NCBI GenBank assembly: GCA_965203435.1 | Contig: CBDBCU010000005.1 | Coordinates: forward strand, 248,001 to 312,000 | DNA from: CBDBCU01 sp965203435 | GTDB lineage: Bacteria > Chloroflexota > Dehalococcoidia > Lucifugimonadales > UBA3495 | Direction of reading: 5' to 3' | Length of the DNA stretch: 64,000 nt | Shown here: positions 57,881 to 64,000 of the stretch, piece by piece | Position numbering within the stretch: the stretch's first letter is position 1 | Layout of the letters: each line of letters begins with the position of its first letter | The notes under the pieces: generated by a model | What the model saw: only the letters and a program-made list of their open reading frames with translations | Told to the model about the DNA's origin: nothing | The model's database searches: none | Translations under genes and position numbers: made by a program

Positions 57881-58165
57881 TCAGGAACCGGAACTCATCC
57901 GAATTGCAAAGAGAATCACCGTCCCCACCAAACCCATTTGGGTAGTGATGATGGCGCCGCCGATTACCCAACCGGCCAGCATCATCCGGTCAACCCGCTC
58001 GTTAAGGCGGTCGATGCGTTCATTGGTCCGCTCGTTGGTCTGGTCGATCCGCTCGATGATTTGCTGCTGGCCGGCTTTTAGGTCTTGCAAGGTTTTGCTC
58101 TGCTCGTCGAGCCGGCCCTCCAGGTAGCCCTGGTTGCGGGCGGTTTCCGCGTCCACGGTGGTCAT
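57881..58165 (-). CDS. small coiled-coil membrane protein, longer duplicate
   Basis: 94 residues, identical over its first 25 residues and its C-terminal membrane part to the downstream copy, with a longer coiled coil (QQIIERIDQTNERTNERIDR). AGGAGGAGC lies before the ATG in both copies. It is the first of three co-directional genes ending in the HEPN gene. The promoter is not obvious; the tRNA-Phe gene lies just upstream on the same strand and transcription may read through. Confidence 0.65.
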   Translation of the reverse strand: MTTVDAETARNQGYLEGRLDEQSKTLQDLKAGQQQIIERIDQTNERTNERIDRLNERVDRMMLAGWVIGGAIITTQMGLVGTVILFAIRMSSGS

Positions 58166-58230
58166 TTTTGCTCCTCCTCAGGGCTTTCGGCCGCCGGCTG
58201 GTTGGCAAGCGGAGGGGATGGGTAAAAAAA

Positions 58231-58305
58231 TGGTGCCGAGGGACAGAATCGAACTGTCGACACCGGCGTTTTCAGCGCCGTGCTCTACCCCTGAGCTACC
58301 TCGGC
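58231..58305 (-). tRNA. tRNA-Phe (GAA anticodon)
   Basis: 75-nt cloverleaf: acceptor GCCGAGG/CCTCGGC, D-arm GCTCAGGGGTAGAGC, anticodon stem/loop GGCGC-TGAAAAC-type loop with GAA, T-arm ACAGTTCGATTCTGT, discriminator A and encoded CCA. It lies divergently upstream of pheST, the genes for its own synthetase. Confidence 0.97.
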
Positions 58306-58319
58306 AAACAAGCCGGCCT

Positions 58320-58348
58320 AGTATATATCCTTTAATCCGACTTGTCAA
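58320..58348 (-). promoter_or_regulatory. tRNA-Phe promoter
   Basis: Perfect TTGACA (58348-58343), exact 17-bp spacer and TATACT (58325-58320); the start is expected about 8 nt before the tRNA. Confidence 0.85.
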
Positions 58349-58500
58349 GGGGGGATTTGCGGCCAATTGCAAAAATCCCGCCGGCCGGGGTTTCTTAATT
58401 GTCGGCTTATCCCCGGGTAAATCCGGTGATGGCGAGCTGGTAGCGCCATCAACTAAACCGGCGACAAGCGCATAGTGGACGGGATGATAAGCGTCTCGGC

Positions 58501-58540
58501 GGAAAATTAAAAGGCCGCGGAAAATTAAAAGGCCCTAGTC
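58501..58540. repeat. 17-bp direct repeat upstream of pheST
   Basis: GCGGAAAATTAAAAGGCC occurs twice in succession (about 58499-58516 and 58518-58534), just ahead of the pheST promoter. It could be a regulator-binding site or a simple duplication. The rest of 58350-58500 shows no gene. Confidence 0.6.
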
Positions 58541-58555
58541 TATTCCCCCTTCCCC

Positions 58556-58584
58556 TTGACCCTTCCCCCCATAAATTCTATAAT
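58556..58584 (+). promoter_or_regulatory. pheST promoter
   Basis: TTGACC (58556-58561), 17-bp spacer, perfect TATAAT (58579-58584). The leader of about 80 nt contains CCGGGCCG and CGGCCCGG arms (about 58612-58650) that could form a hairpin; no T-box or Phe-rich leader peptide is seen. Confidence 0.8.
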
Positions 58585-58672
58585 GGTGGCGCGGAATTAA
58601 AAATTTCCCGGCCGGGCCGCCCGGATTCTTGCGGCAGACATCCGGCCCGGGGTCTTAAAGGTATTGCCCTTG

Positions 58673-59755
58673 ATGCCGCCTACTGCCCAATCCATTGACG
58701 AATTGACCCGCGCCGCCCTGGAGGAATTGGCCGCTGTTGCCGCTCCGGAGGGGCTGGAGCAGTGGCGGGTGGCTTGGCTGGGCCGCCGCGGCCGCCTTAC
58801 CGCCATCCTGCGCGGCCTGTCCACCCTGGATTTGGCCCAGCGGCGGGAACTGGGCGCCCTGGGCAACCGGGCCAAAGCCGACCTGGAGCAAAGCCTGGCC
58901 CGGCGTACCGAGGAAATCCGCCAAGCCCAATTGGATCAGGCCGCCGACCGGGAACGCATCGATGTTACCCTGCCCGGCCGGCCCGCCGGCGGCGGCGGCC
59001 TGCATCTGACCACCCGGGTGCTGCGGGAAATCACCGACGCTTTCGTGGCGATGGGTTTCAGCATCGTCGAAGGGCCGGAAGTGGAGTGGGATTACTATAA
59101 CTTTGAGCGGCTGAACATTCCACCAGGCCACCCGGCCCGGGATATGTGGAACACCCTGTGGGTGGACTATGCCGACGCCGCCGGCCGTCAGCCCATGCTG
59201 CTCCGCACCCATACTTCGCCGATGCAGGCGCGGGTGATGGAATCGGTATCGCCGCCGGTGCGGGTGGTGGTGCCGGGCAAGTGCTACCGCTACGAGGCTA
59301 CCGATGCCACCCACGAATGGCACTTTTACCAGGTCGAGGGCTTGGCCGTGGACGCCGGCATTACCTTTGCCGACTTGAAAGGGACGCTGTACGAGTTTGC
59401 CCGCCGGCTGTTCGGAGCCGAGCGCCAGGTGCGTTTCCGCTGCGATTATTTTCCCTTTGTGGAGCCGGGAGTGGATATGTCCATCGACTGCTTTGCCTGC
59501 GCCGGCAAGGGCAACGGCGGCGGCGGTAGCGGCAACAGCAGCGGCTGCCGCATCTGCCGGGACAGCGGCTGGATTGAAATTATGGGCGCGGGGATGGTGC
59601 ATCCCCAGGTATTGGCCGGCGTGGGCTACGACCCGGAAAAATATACCGGCTTTGCCTTTGGCCTGGGGCCGGAACGGATTGCTATGCTCAAGTACGGCAT
59701 TGACGACATCCGGCACTTTTACGCCAACGATTTGCGTTTCCTGCGGCAGTTTTAA
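58673..59755 (+). CDS. pheS: phenylalanyl-tRNA synthetase alpha subunit
   Basis: Class II synthetase catalytic subunit, 360 residues, acting as an alpha2-beta2 enzyme with PheT. N-terminal coiled coil followed by LTTRVLREITDAFVAMGFSIVEGPEVEWDYYNFERLN (motif 1 region), LLRTHTSPMQARVM and PGKCYRYEATDATHEWHFYQVEG (motif 2) and GFAFGLGPERIAMLKYGI (motif 3). A Cys cluster CFACAGKG...GCRICRDSGW carries an extra Gly/Ser-rich insertion (GNGGGGSGNSSG). ATG 58673 is 11 nt after AAAGG; TTG 58670 or 58664 are alternatives. pheT follows after 44 bp. Confidence 0.96.
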   Translation: MPPTAQSIDELTRAALEELAAVAAPEGLEQWRVAWLGRRGRLTAILRGLSTLDLAQRRELGALGNRAKADLEQSLARRTEEIRQAQLDQAADRERIDVTLPGRPAGGGGLHLTTRVLREITDAFVAMGFSIVEGPEVEWDYYNFERLNIPPGHPARDMWNTLWVDYADAAGRQPMLLRTHTSPMQARVMESVSPPVRVVVPGKCYRYEATDATHEWHFYQVEGLAVDAGITFADLKGTLYEFARRLFGAERQVRFRCDYFPFVEPGVDMSIDCFACAGKGNGGGGSGNSSGCRICRDSGWIEIMGAGMVHPQVLAGVGYDPEKYTGFAFGLGPERIAMLKYGIDDIRHFYANDLRFLRQF

Positions 59756-59799
59756 GCCGTAATCATCCCATCCCCCCACCGGAGAATGGACCAAAGCCT

Positions 59800-62304
59800 A
59801 TGCTGGTACCTTTAAGCTGGCTGAAAGAGTATGTGGACCTGGCCTTGCCGCCGTCGGAGTTGGCCCACCGGCTGACTATGGCCGGCGTCGAGGTGGGCGA
59901 AGTCGTCCCTAGCGGCGGCTGGGCCGGCTGCGTCGTCGGGGAAGTGCTGGAAGTCCATCCCCATCCCAACGCCGACAGCCTGCATCTGTGCCGGGTTAAT
60001 ACCGGGGATGGAATCCGTCCGGCGGCGGCTACCGAAACGGAATCGGCGGCGGCAGCGGAAACGGAATCCGCGGCGGCGGAATCGGCCGCGGCCGCCGGCA
60101 TCAGGGAAGTGGTCTGCGGCGCGCCCAATGTGGCCGCCGGCCAGAAAATCTGCCTGGCCCAGGTCGGCGCGCGTCTTTACAATGCCCGCAGCGGCCGCCC
60201 GGAAACCCTCAAAGCCGCCCGCATCCGCGGCGTGGTCTCCGAAGGGATGATTTGCTCCGAACTCGAGTTGGGCCTGGGCAGCAATCACGACGGCATCCTG
60301 GTGCTGCCCGCCGACGCCCCCACCGGTACGCCGCTGGACGATTACTTGGGCGATACTATCCTGGATCTGGAAGTTACCCCCAATCGCCTGGACTGCTTTT
60401 CCATCCTGGGGGTAGCCCACGAAGTAGCCGCCCTTACCGGCCAGACGGTCCGGGAGCCGGAAATCCGCTATCAAGAGGACGGCCCGCCCATCAACGAACA
60501 GGCGTCGGTGTCCCTGGCCGACCCGGATTTGTGCCACCGCTACACCGCCAGCCTGATTCAGGGGCTGAAAATCGGCCCTTCCCCGCAATGGCTGCAAGAC
60601 CGCCTGACCAAAGCCGGCCTGCGCCCCATCAGCAATGTGGTGGATGTTACCAACTATGTAATGCTGGAGTTCAATCAGCCGCTCCACGCCTTTGACTTGG
60701 ATAAGGTAAAAGACCATACCATCATCGTCCGCCGCGCCCGGCCCGGGGAAACTCTGGAAACCCTGGACGGCGTCGTCCGGGAATTGAATCCGGAGGTTCT
60801 GGTCATTGCCGACGCCCGGGATCCCATCGGCCTGGGCGGCGTTATCGGTGGAGCCAACAGCGAAATCGGGCCGGAAACGGTCAATGTGCTGCTGGAATCG
60901 GCTACCTTTAACCGCTATAATAACCGCCGCACCGCCGAAACTTTTCGGCTGCGGACGGACGCTACCCAGCGCTTTGAGAAAGGCTTGCGCCCGGAACTGG
61001 CTCCCCTGGCCCTGCGCCGGGCTACCCAACTGATGCAGCAGGTCGCCGGCGGCGTTATCGCCCAAGGCATCATTGACCTCTATCCGGAGGCCAACCGGCC
61101 GCCGCTGACGGTGACCTTGACCCGGCAGCGGTTGCAGCAGGTCTTGGGAATGGATTTGCCGCTGGAATCGGTCGCGGCCGTTTTCCGGTCGTTGGGGTTT
61201 CAGTGGCAGCGGCGGGCGGACGCGGCGTTGGAAGTGTCCATCCCTTACTGGCGCAACGACCTGACCATTGAGGAGGATTTGATTGAGGAAGTGGTGCGGA
61301 TTATCGGCTACGATCAAGTCCCCACCACGATGTTGTCCACGCCCATACCCTACCGGCAGCCGGCCCCGCTGACCGAACTGCGCGGCCGGGTCAAGGATTC
61401 CCTGGCCGCCGCCGGCTGGCAGGAAACCATCAGCTATCCCCTGGTCAGCCGGGCCGATTTGGAACGGGTGAACTATCCGGTCGATGAAATCCCGCCGCTG
61501 CAAATCGCCAATCCGTTGAGCGCCGGGCAGGATTGTCTGCGCCCCACTTTGCGGGCCAGCCTGCTGGCAACCCTGGCTTACAACGAAGGCCATAACGAAG
61601 GCCCCATCCGGCTGTTTGAGCAGGGGCGGGTATTTCTAGCCCGGCCGGAGGATTTGCCGATAGAGCGGGAAGTGGCCGCCGGGGTGATGGCCGGGTTGCG
61701 CTCGGAATCCTCTTGGCTGGGGGACAACGGGCCGCTGGACTTTTTCGATGCCAAGGGGAGGTTGACCGCCGCCTTGACCCTGCTGGGCCTGCCGGCGGCT
61801 CTGGTCTGGGAGCCGGCGGCGGATCCGGCTTTGCATCCCGGCCGTTGCGCCGCTATCCACTGCGGCGGCCGGCAAATTGGTATCCTGGGGGAAATTCATC
61901 CCGCCGTAGCGGATGCCTTTGACCTGAAACACCGCCCGGCTCTCCTCTTTGAGCTGTATCTGGAGGAATTATTGGCGCCGGCGGCCGGGGCGGCGCAATC
62001 CCAGCGCAATTTCCGCGCCCTGCCCCGCTTTCCGGCGGCCCGGCGGGATTTGGCCCTGGTGGTCAATGCGGAAGTGCCGGCCGGGAAAATCCATAGCCTG
62101 CTGACCCGCCATCGGCTGGTGGCGCGGGCCGAATTGTTTGACCTTTACACCGGGGATAATCTGCCGCCGGGGCGCAAATCCTTGGCCTATCATCTCTATT
62201 TCCAGTCCCCGGAACGCACCTTGACCGCCGCGGAAGTCAACCGCGCCCTGGAGGGACTGCTGCGAACTCTGGAACGGGAAACCGGCGCCATCCGGCGGGA
62301 ATAA
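59800..62304 (+). CDS. pheT: phenylalanyl-tRNA synthetase beta subunit
   Basis: 834 residues, full length. B1 and EMAP/OB-type tRNA-binding domain (about 39-170), B3/B4 editing region, B5, the catalytic-like core and the C-terminal anticodon-binding FDX-ACB domain (LPRFPAARRDLALVVNAEVP...). Inside the OB domain, between NTGDGIRP and IREVVCGAPN (about residues 75-99), an Ala/Thr/Glu/Ser-rich insertion (ATETESAAAAETESAAAESA) interrupts what is usually a tight loop. The rest agrees with the family. It is co-transcribed with pheS. Confidence 0.95.
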   Translation: MLVPLSWLKEYVDLALPPSELAHRLTMAGVEVGEVVPSGGWAGCVVGEVLEVHPHPNADSLHLCRVNTGDGIRPAAATETESAAAAETESAAAESAAAAGIREVVCGAPNVAAGQKICLAQVGARLYNARSGRPETLKAARIRGVVSEGMICSELELGLGSNHDGILVLPADAPTGTPLDDYLGDTILDLEVTPNRLDCFSILGVAHEVAALTGQTVREPEIRYQEDGPPINEQASVSLADPDLCHRYTASLIQGLKIGPSPQWLQDRLTKAGLRPISNVVDVTNYVMLEFNQPLHAFDLDKVKDHTIIVRRARPGETLETLDGVVRELNPEVLVIADARDPIGLGGVIGGANSEIGPETVNVLLESATFNRYNNRRTAETFRLRTDATQRFEKGLRPELAPLALRRATQLMQQVAGGVIAQGIIDLYPEANRPPLTVTLTRQRLQQVLGMDLPLESVAAVFRSLGFQWQRRADAALEVSIPYWRNDLTIEEDLIEEVVRIIGYDQVPTTMLSTPIPYRQPAPLTELRGRVKDSLAAAGWQETISYPLVSRADLERVNYPVDEIPPLQIANPLSAGQDCLRPTLRASLLATLAYNEGHNEGPIRLFEQGRVFLARPEDLPIEREVAAGVMAGLRSESSWLGDNGPLDFFDAKGRLTAALTLLGLPAALVWEPAADPALHPGRCAAIHCGGRQIGILGEIHPAVADAFDLKHRPALLFELYLEELLAPAAGAAQSQRNFRALPRFPAARRDLALVVNAEVPAGKIHSLLTRHRLVARAELFDLYTGDNLPPGRKSLAYHLYFQSPERTLTAAEVNRALEGLLRTLERETGAIRRE

Positions 62305-62337
62305 AATCCTTGCCGCCGTATCCGGGCAAGCCACCAC

Positions 62338-62420
62338 GGGATTCCCGCTTACGCGGGAATGACGGTAGAGGGGGCGGCGGGAAGGACGGTAAGGGGGCGG
62401 CCGGGAAGGACGGTAGAAAG
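62338..62420. repeat. R1 half and degenerate arms
   Basis: One intact R1 arm (GGATTCCCGCTTACGCGGGA...) followed by repeated GGGCGGCGGGAAGGACGGT fragments between pheT and moeA. Confidence 0.75.
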
Positions 62421-62459
62421 GGCGGCGGGAAGGGCGGCAACAAGGCCGCCGCCATATTT

Positions 62460-62504
62460 ATCCGCTCACTTTGTTGAAGGATTATCCTGAACTGGTTGAG
62501 GGAT
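62460..62504. repeat. degenerate R2 pair
   Basis: Two imperfect R2 units upstream of moeA; the ORF reading through them (from 62503) is not used as the start. Confidence 0.7.
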
Positions 62505-62553
62505 GAATATCCAAACGGAATCCCATCAAAATCACGGCTTGACAGGAAAGATT

Positions 62554-63906
62554 ATGCAAACCCATCATCATCAGCGCCAATCCGAATCCGCCAGCCATCA
62601 CGACCACGGCCACCGGCATATCGGCGAGGATCTGCTGGCGGTAGAGGCGGCCTATCGCCGCATTATGGCCTGTTTCGGCCCCCTGGAAACCGAGGAAAAG
62701 CCTTTGCTGGACTGCCTGGGGCAGACTTTGGCCGTGCCGGTGCATTCGCCGCTGGCCCTGCCGCCACTGGCTAATTCGGGCATGGACGGCTACGCCGTGC
62801 GCCGGGAGGACATTGCCGGGGCCTCGGAACGGCAGCCGCGTCGCCTGCGGGTTATCGGCCTGGTCGCCGCCGGCCAGGTGTCTGACCGCTGGGTGCGGGA
62901 CGGGACGGCCATCCGCATAATGACCGGCGCCCCCCTGCCCGGCGGGGCCGATACCGTCGTCCCTTTTGAGGAAACCGACGAAATGCAGCGCCGGGCCGCC
63001 GGGGAACTGCTGTCGGAAATCGGCATCCAGGCGGATGTGCCGGCCGGCAGCAATGTCCGCCCGGCCGGCGAGGATGTGCAGGCCGGAGAATTGGTGCTGT
63101 CCGCGGGTACGCTTATCCGCCCCTCGGAAATGGGGGTTATGGCCGCCCTGGGCATGGAACGGGCTACGGTCATCCGCCGTCCGGTGGTCGCCGTGCTGTC
63201 CACCGGGGATGAACTGGCAACGCCGGGGCAGACCCTGGAGCGAGGGCAAATCTACGACAGCAACGGGTTCGGCGTCGTCGCCGGCGTCGTCGCCGCCGGG
63301 GGTATCCCCCGCATCCTGGGCATCGCCCGGGACAATCTGGAGGATTTGCGGGCCAAGCTGGAACAGGCCGCCGGGGCTGACCTGCTGGTTACTTCGGCCG
63401 GCGTTTCCAAAGGCGATTATGATGTGGTCAAGGATGTGCTGAACGAGCGGGGGGATATTAACTTCTGGTCGGTGCGGATGCGCCCGGCCAAGCCGCTGGC
63501 CTTTGGCCTGTTGCGGCCTGGCGGCCCGGGGGACAGCGGCCGCGCCGTGCCAATGCTGGGTTTGCCCGGCAATCCGGTCAGCGCTATGGTAGCCTTTGAG
63601 ATCTTCGGCCGCCCGGCCATCCGGGCCATGCTGGGCCGCCGGCAACTGACCCGGCCCATGGTCGAGGGAACTTTGACCGGCCCCATCCACAACGGCGACG
63701 GCCGGCGGGTCTATGCCCGGGTGGAAGTGGAACGGCGCGAGGGGCTATTCTACGCCAACCCCACCGGCCCCCAGGGTTCCAACATCCTGACCTCCATGTC
63801 CCGGGCCAACGGCCTGGCGATTTGCCCGGAGGACTTGCCGGTCAAAAATGCCGGCGAAACGGTAAACATTATTATGCTGGACTGGAACGAAGAGGTGGAT
63901 TTATGA
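62554..63906 (+). CDS. moeA: molybdopterin molybdenumtransferase
   Basis: Inserts molybdate into adenylylated molybdopterin; cytoplasmic, 450 residues. Motifs: SGMDGYAVRREDI, IRIMTGAPLPGGADTVVPFEE, VLSTGDEL, GQIYDSNGFG, VTSAGVSKGDYDVVKDVL and MLGLPGNPVSAMVAFEIF. The first 25 residues are unusually His-rich (THHHQRQSESASHHDHGHRH) and not part of the family core, possibly a metal-binding tail. ATG 62554 has GACAGGAAAG upstream. The following gene starts within its stop codon (ATGA), so the two are coupled. Confidence 0.93.
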   Translation: MQTHHHQRQSESASHHDHGHRHIGEDLLAVEAAYRRIMACFGPLETEEKPLLDCLGQTLAVPVHSPLALPPLANSGMDGYAVRREDIAGASERQPRRLRVIGLVAAGQVSDRWVRDGTAIRIMTGAPLPGGADTVVPFEETDEMQRRAAGELLSEIGIQADVPAGSNVRPAGEDVQAGELVLSAGTLIRPSEMGVMAALGMERATVIRRPVVAVLSTGDELATPGQTLERGQIYDSNGFGVVAGVVAAGGIPRILGIARDNLEDLRAKLEQAAGADLLVTSAGVSKGDYDVVKDVLNERGDINFWSVRMRPAKPLAFGLLRPGGPGDSGRAVPMLGLPGNPVSAMVAFEIFGRPAIRAMLGRRQLTRPMVEGTLTGPIHNGDGRRVYARVEVERREGLFYANPTGPQGSNILTSMSRANGLAICPEDLPVKNAGETVNIIMLDWNEEVDL

Positions 63907-64000
63907 CCTTGCCGACCCCGGAGGAAACCCTGGAAACGGAAGCGGAACAGGAGGAGGAAACGCCCCTTTACTACCGCATCAGTTTTGACCGGCTGGAGAC
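63903..64000 (+). CDS. unidentified gene, N-terminus only (runs off window)
   Basis: ATG at 63903 overlaps the moeA stop. About 33 residues are visible: an acidic N-terminal stretch (PEEETLETEAEQEEE-like) followed by TPLYYRISFDRLE. No family is recognisable from so little. The coupling suggests a cofactor or Mo-enzyme related role but does not prove it. Confidence 0.6.
   Translation, partial: MTLPTPEETLETEAEQEEETPLYYRISFDRLE

Noticed and set aside
57596..58165. Phage holin/XhlA pair
   Set aside because: The coiled-coil plus membrane layout is similar, but no phage genes are adjacent and the identical duplicates head a HEPN gene.
59812..61593. 593-residue open frame antisense to pheT
   Set aside because: Shadow of pheT with no recognisable domain and no ribosome site.

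Overview
The window is GC-rich chromosomal DNA from a free-living bacterium. Its core genes include secDF, pheST, def, cca, pgpA, nfo, moeA, ctaA and cobS, plus a tRNA-Met/Ile2 and a tRNA-Phe. The gene content (heme A synthase, paired MaoC-type hydratases, DUF1800/DUF1501 pair, PaREP1/HEPN-like proteins, many retropepsin-like proteases) and the dense intergenic palindromes fit best with Chloroflexota, perhaps an uncultivated marine or sponge-associated lineage. That placement is inference; no rRNA is present. Several genes look leaderless, with a -10 box 6-8 nt before the start codon.

Layout. 1-5600: PaREP1-like pair, ctaA, an ABC exporter pair, cobS. 5700-8562: a membrane/charged-repeat gene followed by two broken tandem copies, one hit by a 143-bp MITE and the other by an IS6-like element carrying a DNA methyltransferase. 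8561-13896: pgpA, a zinc metallopeptidase, nfo, secF and secD. 14089-15507: a three-gene cassette of retropepsin-like protease and 'WGK/SGDYEI' repeat proteins. 15876-19527: def, cca (apparent ATT start) and an orphan ParA pair. 19524-25142: PIG-L deacetylase, a two-gene Pycsar anti-phage system, an Eis-like acetyltransferase, a SulP transporter, tRNA. 25647-34007: malic enzyme, coiled-coil protein, tldD and tldE with two retropepsin genes between them, an orphan HigA-like protein, enoyl-CoA hydratase, and a DUF1828-type cassette. 34080-42175: MFS exporter, secreted and membrane proteins, signal peptidase, YihY protein and two MaoC-like halves. 42474-53054: a lipoprotein resembling a detached subtilase prodomain, a 1387-residue subtilase with about 103-residue repeats, then a DUF1800-DUF1501-retropepsin x3-NHL unit bounded by a consensus promoter and an intrinsic terminator. 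53070-58305: small unknowns, a TIGR04255 three-gene cassette, nitrite/sulfite reductase, a HEPN protein behind two duplicated membrane mini-proteins, tRNA-Phe. 58556-64000: pheST, moeA and the start of the next gene.

Four families of palindromic repeats fill most gaps: R1 (core ATTCCC-N8-GGGAAT, often as about 105-bp inverted pairs), R2 (CATCCTGAACTTGTTGAAGG type), R3 (about 93 bp, TCATTCCGAGCGTAGCC ends) and R4 (about 115 bp, ACATGGATAGACAGGAT ends). They supply false N-termini, a C-terminus and stop codon, and in one case R1 is nested inside R4.

The strongest biology is the Pycsar operon, the IS6-like element with methyltransferase passenger plus matching MITE (both with perfect 8-bp target duplications), the expansion of small retropepsin-like proteins in three contexts (including one that has lost its catalytic aspartate), and the split subtilase/prodomain pair.
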